Assembly: GCA_025677835.1 (NCBI GenBank) | Contig: JAIXMR010000091.1 | Span: forward strand, 49,209 to 113,208 | Direction: 5' to 3' | From: Sporodiniella umbellata | Lineage: Eukaryota; Mucoromycota; Mucoromycetes; Mucorales; Rhizopodaceae | DNA: 64,000 nucleotides | In this document: one piece after another, positions 1-12,380 of the stretch | Numbering within the stretch: the stretch's first letter is position 1 | Layout of the letters: each line of letters opens with the position of its first letter | Made by a program: the position numbers and the translations under genes | Notes under the pieces: generated by a model | Databases searched by the model: none | What the model was told of the DNA's origin: nothing | What the model saw: the letters and a program-made list of their open reading frames with translations, nothing else

Positions 1-2669
1 ATCTCCTTCTTGCTCACCGCTTTGTTTGTAAGTCTTACTGTTTTGAAGTAACAAAAAGGTCATTAATGTAATACTTTCTCTTCTAATCTAATTCATCTAG
101 GCTTCTTTTCCTTCCCGATTCTTCTTCCTTTTCTCTGCTTGACCAACCAACTCTTAACAGATAGGCTAAGCCAAAATACGTCTAGAGTTATAACAGCACT
201 TTACCTTTCCCTATACTTCCTCTTCGTTGCCCTTTGTGTTATAGAATTTGCTTTTATTACTTGAACTATATAATCACAATAGTTACGGCCGCTTGACAGA
301 ATAATTTCCAGAAGATTTTTTTCTTTTTTTTTTTAAAAAAAAGAACTATCTACTAGGTAGGCTCGAACAGATCAAGCGCTATTGTCTACTAGTAGCCCCA
401 CCAGAGTGAAAGTAATAAAGGAAGGTTTTTTAGTAGTGAAGACGAAAATACGTTAGCTGGAATAAAAACAAGTATATAAAAAACTAATCAAAACATTTGG
501 ACTGGAATAGCTTACATCCATATATTTCTTTTTTAAAAAAAATATACATCTCTTTTATCTGCTTACGAAGCATTTAGTCCATGCTTAAAATAAAAGTCAA
601 TCATTAAATACACTTCAAATAAAAGTTACGAACTTAGGAAAAATAAAGTATTGAAGACTGAAACAAAAGAATGCTATATTTTCTTCACAAGTGCCTTTAA
701 CAAAGAAACTTTGAAACATTTTAAGCTGTAAAAAAAAAAGTCAGTTCTACCATTAAGTTTTTTGATTACTATAGACATTTTATGTTTGAAAGAAAAAAAA
801 AAAAACCAAAGTTCAAAGTCTAATATTAAAGGATTGTAAAAATGCTTTGACTGTTTTTCTATCTTTATTTAATAGCAAACCAAGTGCCTTTAAAGAATAA
901 GCAAAATCACCCTGATACCAAACTCAAAGTTGCTTTGAACCATCATTTGTAATATATATTTTATGTATTTCGCTCTATTGTTATATACCATGTTGTTCTC
1001 GCTTAGGTTTGCCTTTTAAACTTTAGATATCAAGGGGAAATTTTTCTCTTGGTAATGTACTATAAGTCTGACAAACTGAGATTAATCATTGTCCTTCATA
1101 TTATGTCAGTGTACGTCCTGAGCCACTTAGTACCATTACACATGACATGATATATCTCTCTATCCCTACATTCTTGTGTTTCTTTTTCTTATTAACTTCT
1201 CACCCTAGTAGCTTTCTATTGATTTTTCTTTGTTTTCTTTTTTTTTTTTTTTTTATAAGACATCGATAATAACCTTCCTTTGTCTTTTAAGTTCGATATA
1301 ATAAAGATCATCTTAAGGTTTGTCGGAGTACCTATCTCGCAAACAGTCTGTTGAATGTATGCACTTCCCTGTTACTCTGTATAAGAAATGGTGATATAGA
1401 ATGGTGAAGTTTATCGCTTTTTGCTTTGCTTTTAGGGCTTGGGGGTTTTTTTAGTCACAGATTTGTGATCTACGTTTTATGCTTTTACATAGAAAAAACC
1501 TACTTAGTGAGTCTATTCGGTTAAAAATCATATTTTTAAATGCAATATATTTTGAAAGGTACATTATTGTTTTACCCATTGTTGCTTGTAATTTTTTCTC
1601 TTTAGAAAGTTTAAACGGAATGGCTTTGCATTCAATTTTCATAATAACAATAAAAAAAGTATATTGGTACCATTCTTCGGTAGTTGCTGTTATTGCTCTT
1701 TTTTTTTTAATACTTTATTTGATACAACAACAGAAAAACAGGCTTGATGAAACTGCCACAGTAATCCTATAACATTTCTTTTGCTTTAAAATTCCCAAAC
1801 ACTCTGATATATTAATTATACTCACACTTTGAGTAATTACATCAAATCGCATAAATGTACCTTTTTTTTGTTATTATTATCACTATAAGAGCTGTTCAAG
1901 TCGTTGCTTACACTTTATCCAAAACAAGATGAACTTGGCCCGTCACAGGATCAAGTCAGCGGATAAGAAGTTATGCTATCCTCGTCTTTTTGGGCAGGCT
2001 TTTTTTTTTTTTAGAAAATAGTCTTTGGAACTATTGTTTTTCTATCCATACGTATTTATGAGAAAATACAAATTTGCTATTACTAATAAATTCGTGTCTT
2101 TTAATCTGACATTGAAGAAGAAAAGAAAATGTGTAGATAACATTTGGAGTTCGCAAAGTTATCCTGACGTGGCCATACTTAATATTTTAAAACTTGTATT
2201 TCGTTTTCCTTTTTTTGTACGCTTTTACTTTTTTTTGGCTCATTTTTTGCATCTGCATAATCTGTAGCTAGCCACTTCTGAGTCTTTAAGCTGAGATCAA
2301 AGACACTCAACTTTACACAAATTAGAAAACGTTTCGTGCTTCCCCTTATAAAACTATATATGAAAGGGTTGTCAATTGATTCTTTGACTACCTATTAACC
2401 ACAAAGAAAAAAATCAAGTGGAAGCAGCATTTATGTACGCTTGTATAGTTTTTTTTTTTTAAAAAAAAAGTATAGGCGTATGCTTTAGCTATTTTCGAAA
2501 ATAGCACCTTTTTTTTGCCATTGTACGAGGGTGTGCAGCAAAATGCCCTTAATTCAAACTGAAGTCGCACAATTTCAATGACGCGATTAAGGAGAACAAA
2601 AAGGGTTAATTACCTTTTTTTCTTCAACAAAACTAGACTTTTTTCTTGTCTCTTCTTATTTTGTTGCTG
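1..2669. other. Gene-free AT-rich region
   Basis: I see no supportable gene. The stretch is AT-rich with many poly-T and poly-A runs and stop codons in every frame. Small open frames near 1.45-1.77 kb and 2.0-2.27 kb are low-complexity and match nothing I recognise. A T12A9 tract lies at 2449-2469. The right end should hold the promoter of the cyclin gene. Confidence 0.6.
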
Positions 2670-3448
2670 ATGAATTCACTACATTTTGACTTGTCTAGTC
2701 ATCCCGTTAAAGACACAATCAAATTACTCACATCACTTTTGGAAACAATTACCAAAGACAACGACCAGCTTCATTTGAATGCAGGGCAGCTTGACCCTTC
2801 TTCTTATACGTGTTTTCACGCTCGCTCAATTCCCAACATATCTATACATGCTTATTTTACTCGTATTTTAAAATACTGCCCTTGTGCCAATGAATGCCTT
2901 GTGGCTCTTTTGGTTTACTTTGACAGAATGAATAAAGCAAAACCTTCGCGTTGTATTCCTCCTCTTCATGTTGATTCCTACAGTATACACAGGCTGATCA
3001 TTACTGGCTTGATGATTTCAAGTAAGCTGTACTCTGATGTATTTTTCACAAACACTAGATATGCCAAGGTAAGGAACTCTTTGCGTTTGTCCAAACCAAA
3101 TTTGAACATATATATTTAAAGGTAGGAGGTTTGCCTGTTGCTGAGTTGAATGCACTGGAACTAGAGTTTTTATGTCTAAACAATTACGATTTATTTGTCA
3201 ATGTCGATGAACTTCAAATATATGGGGACAAGCTACTGGCACACTCACATAGTCAAAGTGTAGAATCAATTGAAATTAATCGGAACGAAGAGATTATAAA
3301 GCCTTTAGGAAGACTTAGTATGACCGAAAGTTTGCCAGCAGGAGATAATCACTGGACTTACAAAAAGTCTAATTTTGTGCTAAAGCGTCGTACAAGCGAT
3401 GACGAAGGTGGACTGAGAACAGTTTCGGCTGTTGGATCTGAATGCTGA
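2670..3448 (+). CDS. PHO80-like cyclin
   Basis: Cyclin of the PHO80/Pcl class, expected to bind and steer a Pho85-type cyclin-dependent kinase in nutrient or cell-cycle signalling. Two exons (2670-3068, 3122-3448) give 241 residues; the intron starts GTAAGG and ends AAAG and keeps the frame. The single cyclin box runs from about residue 30 to 165. Recognisable blocks are a first helix ending in a potential DRMNK-type segment, the helix with MISSKLYSDVFFTN, and YAK-VGGLPVAELNALELEFL spanning the splice, which is the typical PHO80-family signature. The tail of about 70 residues is polar and probably disordered (KRRTSDDEGG). I chose the ATG at 2670, the first in frame. Which Pho85 cyclin it is cannot be told. 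Confidence 0.88.
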
Positions 3449-5629
3449 TACTCACCTCTACAAAATCAATGAATTACATACACATATACATATTATCGCT
3501 CTCGAAAAAAAAAAAGATCTATACCTTTTAATAACGTTTTTTTTTTGTGTGAAAAAAAGTAATACAGCACTTCCGTTCAATTGTTGATAAATGTCATATA
3601 TAACCAAATAGCGTTTTGCACATAAATAAAGATATTCCACTCAAATAGACTATAGGGCCATAATTAATTCACTAGTTAATAATGATGATGAGAAAAATTC
3701 CCCAAATATGGAACCTGTAAATTCCATATATCTGAAGTAGAGTTTTCAAAAACCTTTGCAAAGTTTAAAATAACAGTACAAAATGCTTACATTCAAATTT
3801 GAATTAATACTAAAATTACTTTTGAAAAATGTGGGGGTCTACCTTAGGCCCCAAATAAAGCTTATTTTTCTATTCATAAAAATAAAAAGGAAAAAGAATG
3901 TGGACCTACTTCAGATTACTAACAGTCAGCAAGAAACCCTTCAAAGATTCAGCCATATCATATGAAAATTACAGTATAATGGCGTTTTGCGATCAGTTAT
4001 CTTTGATTTTCAACTCCTAGTTGTGTGTAAAGAAACGAATAACTAAAGCTCTGTTTGCAGTGCTAGAATATACGTATGTATAAATAAAAACATACATATA
4101 TGTATGTATGTATGTATGTGTATATGTTTTTTTTTTTTTTTTTTTTTGGCCTGATAGGTCTTAAAAATTTACAATCCCAAATCCTTGGGGATCTTGGAAT
4201 TTTTCATAAATATTTATTCTATTTGTCTTGTAGCGCTATAATTTTGTGTTTATTTTTATAACAGGTTTTACAACAGTAAAGAATCTTGAGTAATTTGGAT
4301 TAATTTGCAGTATACACTAATCATGCATGTTTTAGGTGTTTAACTATTCACGAAAAATGAAAGGTTTCCCAAACAAAAAAAGGGACAATTGACCGTCAGG
4401 CAGTCATTATAGAAAGACCCCCGAATGCGGCTCTAATAAAAAATTTGGTTGTTACAGTAAACAACTAAACTTCTTTCGCATACACTTCTATGTGTTTAAA
4501 AAAGATTAACATGACCATGTAGGATTTTTAAACAAAGTTACCCACGCTTTAGTTGTCTGTATATCCAATGATGTACAGCATTTAGATAAAAAAAATGTTT
4601 GCGTTTAGCAACTTTAAAATTTTGTTTGGCATACTGAGCCATTAAGATTTGCTTTGAGATTTTATTGCCCATAGTGAACGAAGATGTAGATTTGAAATTT
4701 GTCCTTGTATAAAAATGATTTTATAATATACTATGATTAATTTTTTTTCTTGCCTTGTCCAATAACGCAAGAACCAACTCTAAGTTGTACGGTCAAAAAG
4801 TCTTCATCCTAACTTTTTTTGACTTCGACTGTAGGTGGCATACTTGATATAGTTTTAACTAAAATGCCTTGTGATGAGCTACAAAAAAAGAAATATTACT
4901 AGTTAAGAGTAAAACTATAACGTTTGGTTATATAATGAAACTTCTCCAGCTCATGACAATGAAAAAGACAGTAAATCTTTTCCATATGAGTATAGGAGCT
5001 TTTTCAAACTTTATTTACAAGATTTAGACTAGCCTTTACTAAAATTAAAGTAAACGATATATAAGCTCACCATTAATTGGTACCAGGAAAGCTCTCTGTT
5101 CCTCTTTTCTCTTTTCTCTTTGTTTTGGTTCATAAAATAGTGTCTATGAGTGTTCTCGCAAGTATAGTGCAATAGAACGGTTTTTGATGTTTTAAAAAAT
5201 CTCAAGTGTCATTTTTAGGTAAGCCAAGAATGATGAGTAATTCTATAATAGAAAACAAAAACATTTTGATGTTGAGCCACGCCATTGCTTGTAAAACTGA
5301 AGCAATTTAGCTGTCTTTATTTCTACCAAAAAAAAAAACCTCGAGTCTTGTCAGATCAGTATGTACGAGGTAGATTCGCCTCAGTCGACTGGGGCTACCT
5401 TTCCAATAAAATTATTCAAGTTTATTATGATCGATCGATTATAAAAGAGAAAGTTTGTTTTCAGAGGTGCAAAATATGCTATATATAAGTTTGAATGTGC
5501 ACGTTCATAAGTTCTGGACGAGCTTAGGTTTTATTTTGCAGAGGATGATTAGATGAAAAGCAATTGCAGCTCAGCTACTGACTGGTATACTAAATGTCAT
5601 TTGTTTTTTTTTTTTACTTTTTACTGCAA
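3449..5629. other. Intergenic region with microsatellite
   Basis: No gene is visible in these 2.2 kb. The region is AT-rich, with a tetranucleotide microsatellite near 4.1 kb followed by a T23 run. Open frames here are short and low-complexity. The right end should contain the promoter of the NAA35 gene. Confidence 0.55.
4090..4149. repeat. TATG microsatellite, palindromic core, plus T-run
   Basis: A run of TATG units (about four perfect copies) whose left part, CATACATATATGTATG, is its own reverse complement. It is followed directly by about 23 T. This is a simple-sequence repeat with no coding potential. Confidence 0.85.
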
Positions 5630-8060
5630 ATGGACACACCTCAAGATTTGCAGGGTAAACTTGGAGAATCCAACTGTTACATTGAGTTTTATTTTAAAAA
5701 TTAAAATAAAGAAACACATAGAAATACTGTCTAAACTCAACATAAATGTACCAAAAGACAACGATGAAACTGGTGTTTTTTTGCCTCAATGGAAAGACAT
5801 TACTAGCTTCTTAGATGAAGCCACCAATGGTAAGCCAAAAAATATTTTCTGTAATAATCTTAGAATACTAAATCGAGAACCTTGATTAGATTTTCAGGTG
5901 GGCCAGTTGCTTAGTTTGAAGTCATTTACTTTATACGAGGCCATGAGTGCGATCGAGTTAATGAATCCTCGAATGGATACTGGTGTACCAGCTGAGGCAT
6001 TAGTACCAAATATCGACATTTCAAAACAGCTATCAACAGAAGAAGTGCTTAGTGTGATGGATAGCTTGGTTGCTCGCGAAATTGCGTGGCTCTCGGGTCA
6101 TTCCCTTTCTCAGACAGTATATACCTGCGTTTACTTTCACCATTTATCAACGCTGAATGAAACGCCCAATTCAGGATTCAGTTTGGAAAACGCTCCTGCT
6201 ATCGCTAATAATGCTCTGAAAACGTACCTGAATGCAACTTTGAGCTGTTGCCGTTTTATATGGAATGAGATGATACAAGGAAATATATATGAAGTATGCT
6301 TAGAGAGGTTGAATCGATTGAAGAAATGGGAAAGCTAAACTGTAAATAGGAAGAAGATTTTACAACCAATCTTTTCGGTTTGACACTTGACAATCCATTG
6401 CCTGATAATCGTATCCTCGATGATCTCGATATTTCTATAAAAAATATCGCAATATTGGTTGACAAACAAGGTATATAGAAGAAAGAGCAAAGCAGAAGGT
6501 TATTTAGTTGCTTACCGTTTTATTTCTGTTTTGTTTTGTAGTTATATCAGCTGCAGGTCACTCTATTATAAATAGGCTGAAAATCCGAAAATCTTTCCTC
6601 TTGGCTCTTACGCACTTGTCGCAAAACGAGCCTCAATGCTTGGCCCACGCAAAAATAGAGTTAGACAGCATTAACAGCTTACTGAAACAAACAGATGCAA
6701 CTAGTGATGAGGACGTGGAAGGAGTTTTCGATCCAAATATCAATCGAAATCTAACTTCTCAAACACCCCCTCGGCCAGTAGAATTGGAAACAAAAAGGAA
6801 ATCTTATTTGATTTTGTCCCAAATAATATCTCGTTTATTGTCAATTTGCGACGTGGTCGATTATACTTCTGCTATATCGCTTATGGTTTGTTTATATAAA
6901 AGGAATTCATTTTTGAAGAAACTAATTTTGCTTTTCACAGAATTTTTTTGATGTCTTTGGAGCAGAAACACCTCATGCAGACGCTTTCTCTAGATCAAAA
7001 TTGAATGTAAGTTCCAAGTAACAGCAGCCCAAAATCTAAAAACTTGTAGACCATCTTGTACAGTAATTCGAAAGTGTTTGGCATTCACGATATTCCTTCC
7101 TTAATATTAAAGTCAATCGAGGAAATGATTAAACCACCTAGCTACTGGCTCTCAACCTGCCACAAAAAGCAGTTACCTCCTAATACAGACATCGAACAAT
7201 TTCTGAAGGGTCATGAGTCACTCAAACTATTTCTGGATCGAATTTCTATGGTATGTATGGTAGAAGTTTCAAAACCCTCTACAATTGCAATTAAACCACA
7301 ACGTGAATAGGCGTTTTTAGAGCTTTTTAGAATAAACTGCCATAACAGGTCTCGCCAAAGGAGAATACTATGTAAAATGGTTGGAGAATGGCAGCTTTTA
7401 GAAGAAGAAGCTGCAGCTATAGACGAAGTGTTTCACGAAATATTCATAAGAGATGCCGAATCAAACATGCCCTATTACTTTTCCTCGTGGGCTTATCATA
7501 TTAAAATGATGATTATGGAAAAAATCGTGTTAATGGGCTTTGAGTTAGAACTTTATGGGCAGCATGAGTATACAATGATACTATGGTTTGTGCGTACCCT
7601 ACTAGATAGCCGTATATTTCTTTTGAGTAGAATGGATAGACATACCAAACAAGAGAGCAACTACATCAAGGGGCAATTGTGTTTAAGCCAGGCAATCAGC
7701 GCTTTAACAGAAGGCTTGTTGAGAACTGCGGTTACATTAGAACATACACACCAGAGAAACCAAAGACAGCCCCTTTACGACGATGGAATGACTAGATATT
7801 TACAAAGATTCAAATCGTTTATGGTTTTGTCATCACCGCCTTTGCCTCAATACGAATCCTATGTTGCTATCATAAACACAGAAGAAATAGAGTTAGAAAC
7901 AATGAAACCAGCTATCAAAGAAAACTTTTCCAAAGCCAAAAAATTCCTGAGTGAATATTTAAAAGTTTTGAATAGCGAAAAAGGCACTGACAAACACACA
8001 GCTTATCTCAAAAAGGTAAGATTAGAGTGTGATACTTTAAAGAAGCAAATACTGAAATAG
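5630..8060 (+). CDS. MAK10: N-alpha-acetyltransferase NatC auxiliary subunit (NAA35/MAK10)
   Basis: Large scaffold subunit of the NatC complex, which acetylates the N-terminus of proteins starting Met-Leu/Ile/Phe on the ribosome. Eight exons: 5630-5654, 5722-5829, 5890-6293, 6350-6470, 6542-6885, 6941-7006, 7050-7250, 7311-8060, giving 672 residues. The family hallmark is the AMSAIELMNPRMDTG block (residues ~60-75), and the CHNRSRQRR motif opens exon 8. The phases close exactly across all seven introns. The first exon (ATGGACACACCTCAAG...) is only 25 nt; I chose it because splicing to 5722 restores the frame. A longer start at 5553 would add low-complexity Phe-rich sequence. Neighbour: SerRS starts 188 bp downstream on the same strand. 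Confidence 0.92.
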
Positions 8061-8248
8061 AGGTTCTAGAGTATAACAGACATTGTACGTACATGTGTTG
8101 CCAACGATATAGGCTTGAATCTTGTAGCTCAAAATGGCGACCAACTTTCTTTTGTATTCAAATACCATCCTTGGTTTCCTATTCTTACGAAATAAAAACA
8201 AATAAATTTTTCAATTTTTTTTTTTTTTTTTGAGCCGTCAAAAGACCA

Positions 8249-9676
8249 ATGTTGACATACAGGGTGGCAAGACAGGGGTTAAAAACCTGCCGACGCTGGG
8301 CTTCTTCTTCCACAAAAGATGCACAAAGCAATTTCAACTTCCAAATTCGACCCAAGCTGGATTACGCTTCTCTGTCAGCCAACAAAGACATCTTTTCTAA
8401 AAGTATTTTAAATAGAAAATATGAACATGTGGACATGGAAGAGTTCGCAAAAACATACCAAAAAAGATTGCAAGTCTATAATCGTCTCAAAAGCCTTAAT
8501 GCTACTCGAAATACTTTATCTGCTACTATCAACAAGACAAAATCAGTTTCAGAGAAACAAGAGCTAATAAAAGAAGGCAAAATGACAAAGGCTAATGCAA
8601 AACTTGCCGAAGAAGAGCTCAAAGAGATAGAAGATTGCTTGTTAAATACAGGTTTGCTAATACCTAATATGATTCACCCAAACTCTCCCATTGGACCGGA
8701 AAAAAATGCCGTTATTCTCAGAACTGTTGGCACTCCTCGAATGGAAGAAGATCTAAAAGATCATGTTCAAATTGCTGCCAAGCTCAACATACTTGATCTT
8801 GAGCAAGCAGCCATAACCAGTGGATCTAGTTTTTATTATTTACAAGGAATGGGTGCTTTCCTGGAACTTGCCTTAGTCAATTATGCCATGCATAAAGCGG
8901 CCTCCAAAGGCTTTTTTGGCGTTTTGACACCAGACATTGTTCGAACTAGCATTGCTTATGGATGCGGGTTTCAACCTCGAGCAAGCGAGCATTCTCAGAT
9001 TTATAACATTCACTCTAAAAGCGACCCTATATGTTTGGCAGGTACAGCTGAGATACCTTTAGCAGGTAAATTTGCGGGAAAAAGTCTTTTAGAGTCTTCT
9101 TTGCCGCAGAGGCTGGTGGGGTTTGGCCACGCATTTCGTACAGAAGACGGCGGCCGAGGCATAGAAACAAAAGGGCTTTATCGGGTTCACCAGTTTTCCA
9201 AAGTGGAATTGTTTGCTGTAACAACACCAGAACAAAGCGAGGAAATGATGGAAGAAATTAGAACTCTTCAAGAAGAAATATTTAGTGAGCTTGGACTTTG
9301 TTTTAGAGTTTTGGATATGCCCACAGAAGAACTAGGGGCAAGCGCTTATCGTAAATACGATATTGAAGCATGGATGCCTGGAAGAAAAAGCTGGGGAGAG
9401 GTAACTAAACAGGGGCCACCTAAATTTCACTAACACTTGTAGATTTCTTCAACTTCAAATTGTACAGATTATCAATCGCGCCGGTTAGGTATTCGCTACC
9501 GACCTGCACACAGAGAAAACCAACAGGCATTTTGCCACACACTGAATGGAACAGCCATAGCAGTCCCTCGTTTAATTGTTGCTTTACTGGAAACTTTTCA
9601 ACAAAAAAATGAATCAGTATTTATACCAAAAGCGTTAAGAAAGTGGCTCCCAGGAGAACCTGAGTATTTGAAATAA
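8249..9676 (+). CDS. Mitochondrial seryl-tRNA synthetase
   Basis: Class II aminoacyl-tRNA synthetase charging mitochondrial tRNA-Ser. Two exons (8249-9400, 9443-9676) give 461 residues. The N-terminus is basic and hydroxylated ([16 protein letters not shown]), a good mitochondrial presequence. Residues ~45-130 form the coiled tRNA-binding arm ([19 protein letters not shown]). The catalytic core shows motif 2 ([21 protein letters not shown] is its region, position ~9137-9200) and motif 3 in exon 2 ([19 protein letters not shown] ... LIVALLE). The intron is only 42 bp (9401-9442). A 19-bp T-run lies just before the start. Its 3' end faces the MIC12-like gene, whose stop is 55 bp away. Confidence 0.93.
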
Positions 9677-9731
9677 CTTCACAATACAAAACTTGTAGAA
9701 ATAGTAACAATAGTAACATTGACAGTAGTTT

Positions 9732-10108
9732 TTATTTAAAGACATTATTGTCCAAAAAGTTTTTAACTCTTGTTCCAATATCAAACTTAATAACTGAATG
9801 TGCTGCGTTGGTTATCTGGGTATTCCAGCTTTCTTTTACTACAGACAAAAAAAAATAGTCAACACATTTTTCCTTTTCTCTTGTTTCTTTTTTTTTTTTT
9901 TACCTGAAGGCATCAAGCGATCAGCAACGTATTTTTGGGAATCGGACATGTAGGCTCTTGTGGCAACAGGGGCATTATCGATTTTAGCTTTCACCTCGTT
10001 TAATTGTTTTTCAATGTGTTCTGGTTCAATCAAGTATGATTCTTTGTATTTATAGGTAATTGCTGTTGCCAAGGCTAAGCTGGCAATCACAGTAACAGCT
10101 CGAGGCAT
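9732..10108 (-). CDS. MIC12/AIM5-like mitochondrial inner-membrane protein
   Basis: Small protein of 103 residues from two exons on the minus strand (10108-9904, then 9838-9732). It has one N-terminal hydrophobic segment (residues ~5-20, TVIASLALATAITYKY) and a C-terminal amphipathic stretch, SVKESWNTQITNAAHS. That arrangement, and the K-x-x-W-N-x-Q-I pattern, recall the MICOS subunit MIC12 (AIM5) of yeast, which helps form crista junctions. I recognised it by pattern only, so an alternative is another small inner-membrane protein. The intron (9839-9903) has a poly-A stretch right after the donor. I chose the ATG at 10108 because it is the first in-frame one. Confidence 0.6.
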
Positions 10109-11010
10109 TCTTTCAAGAGACAAAAAATGAGATCAGGGTAACAAAGACAACTTTGAAACTTATGTCGTCAGTACGAAAAATGTAATTCCGCCAAATTTTC
10201 GCTTTGTTATACCTTCTTGCTCCAATTACTTCTTTTTTTTCACTACCAAATACGCTACATACGTCTTCAGTCCAAAGTAATCTTTAAGAAAAAAAACATA
10301 GAAGCTTGGCTTTATAAGATCAAAGCCCTAATAAATATAAATCATTGTGATTGTGATACTATTGAGCACAAAAATAGCAGATACGCTATTTGAAGCTACA
10401 TGTAGCCTGTTCCTGTATTTCTACCTCTTGTTTTGTTTTCGAACGACTAGCAATAAAGAGTTCATTACAATTTTTTTTACAAAACTTAGTTAGAGACAGA
10501 TCTTGACTTTAATCGGTCAGCGCCGCCGAAATAGCTTGAGAGGTTTGTTTGTTGGGTTAAACTTCTTGAACCAACTCATATCGTCAACTTAATCTAAAGT
10601 AGTCGTTTGATCTTTAAAGCGTTATCCTGAAAAGCAGATTGAAGATTCATACTAAATCAGCTGCAGGCCAGCCAATATAAACTACAAATCCTCTATAAAC
10701 ATTTAACCAAAGGTTTATTTTGAGTAAAATATTAGTTAGATATATCTTATCTTTTCAAAAGCTACTGTAAAATTTTACAAGGCAATTGAAACTACATTGT
10801 ATCAGAAAGAAAAGCTAGGTGATATATAATGACTAGCCACTAAATTTTCCTAAAAGAACACCAATTCTGCTTTTTGTAAACACGTTATTTTTTAAAAAAG
10901 TAAAAAACAAGTATAAAACGGACACATTATAGCTCAAGTGGTTATAAAATACGATAGACGAACTAATTTTTTTGTACGCTTTTGAAAAAAAAAGGTGGAA
11001 GATTGCCTCT
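10109..11010. other. Intergenic, no gene seen
   Basis: Divided between the promoter side of the MIC12-like gene and the 3' side of the quinone oxidoreductase. AT-rich, no open frame of note. A tRNA A-box-like string near 10930 has no B box partner. Confidence 0.5.
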
Positions 11011-12380
11011 TTATTCTGTTACTTGGACAACAATTTTTCCCATTGATTGGTTGCTTTCGAGGTACTGGTGTGCTTCAATGATGTTTTCCCATTGAAAGGT
11101 TTTATCGATAAAAATCTTTAGCTTACCATCTTCTTTTGCGAAATGATTTAATACAGCATTTTTGTATATTTCCGTCTTCAAGTGTTCTTGGTATTCAACC
11201 GTACGGGCGCGGAGGTTTGTTCCAATAATCTAGCAGTAAATTGTACTTTAGTTTTTGGGAAAATAAAATAGAAAAAAAGAACTTACAGATACTCTCTTCT
11301 GTAGGATAGCAGCAAGATTAACAGCATCTACCATATGACCTGATAAAAACCATTTAGACACCCCCTTTTTTTTTTTTTTTTCTTTGAAAAAACTGTTGTT
11401 ACCACTCATGAAGGCCAAGATTACTATACGTCCGTCCATAGCAATGGTTTGAATATTTTGCTCCCAATAGTTTTTTCCAATCATGTCAATAATCAAATCT
11501 ACACCTTTGCTATCTGTCAATTTCAATACCTGCTAATAGTGAGTATAAAAGCAAGCTCCAGAAGTAGTATACCTCTTTCTCCCATTTTTGTGTCTTGTAA
11601 TTTATAGCTTTAGTGGCACCTATACTTTCACAAAACTTGACTTTTTCGTCTGAGCCAACAGTAACAAAAATGTTTTTACTAAACAAAAAATAGGATGTCA
11701 GCTTTTTTTTTATCTGTTTCTAAACTTACGCTCCGGCTTCTTTGGCTAGCTGGATAGCTGCAATACCCACACCTGAAGCTCCTGCGTGAATCAAAACACT
11801 TTCTTGTTTTTGAAGCTTTCCTACTAAGAATAGAATTTGGTAGGCAGTAAACCAAGTTTCAGGAATGGCGGCAGCTTGTTCGAAGGAAAGCTTCTCAGGT
11901 TTTAGCATTGCCAATGACTCTTCAATAACGGCGTATTCTGCGTATGCTCCACCAGGCATTAAACCAAAAACAGGATCGCCTACCTTAAATTCGGCAACTA
12001 GAAAAACGTTTTGTCACTTTGATCGAAAAGATTGGACTACTTACCTTTTTCTCCTATAGCCTCTACAATACCGGAAGCTTCAACACCTAAAAGCGGGCTT
12101 GCTCCGGAAGGTACGGGATACAGGCCATGCCTTTGCAAAATGTCCATGCGATTCAAAGCAAAGTGTTTAACCTTCGACAGATGTTTAGAAAACAAGAAGA
12201 GTTCTTTTTTTTTATGCGTTTTTTGTTATTACTTTACTTTGACAAGAATTTCAGTGGGTTTAGGCTTGGGAGTTTCATATTCTCCTAAAGTGAGTTGTAA
12301 AGCATCTCCTAAAAGGATGCTTAATAAACCAAAGCCACTGTTTGGACGTTACCTGGAGTTTTTACAATAACAGCACGCAT
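11011..12380 (-). CDS. Zeta-crystallin-type NADPH:quinone oxidoreductase
   Basis: Zinc-free medium-chain dehydrogenase/reductase that reduces quinones or enones with NADPH, close to the human TP53I3/PIG3 type. Eight exons on the minus strand: 12380-12353, 12308-12238, 12171-12045, 11997-11730, 11678-11573, 11529-11403, 11339-11287, 11229-11011, giving 332 residues; all phases close. Domain signs: start MRAVIVKTPG, GroES-like half with ALNRMDILQRHGLYP and GVEASGIV, and the nucleotide-binding fold with VLIHAGASGVGIAAIQLAKEAGA (GASGVG is the NADPH loop). The C-terminal part carries the segment IIGTNLRARTVEYQEHLK. Typical family length is 325-335. The last introns contain T/A homopolymers. Confidence 0.9.

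Noticed and set aside
1451..2570. Several short open frames on both strands
   Set aside because: Low-complexity Phe/Lys/Leu-rich translations from T/A runs, no splice partners and no recognisable motif.
10930..10944. TAGCTCAAGTGGTTA resembles a tRNA A box
   Set aside because: No B box (GGTTCGANNCC) or cloverleaf within 100 bp downstream.
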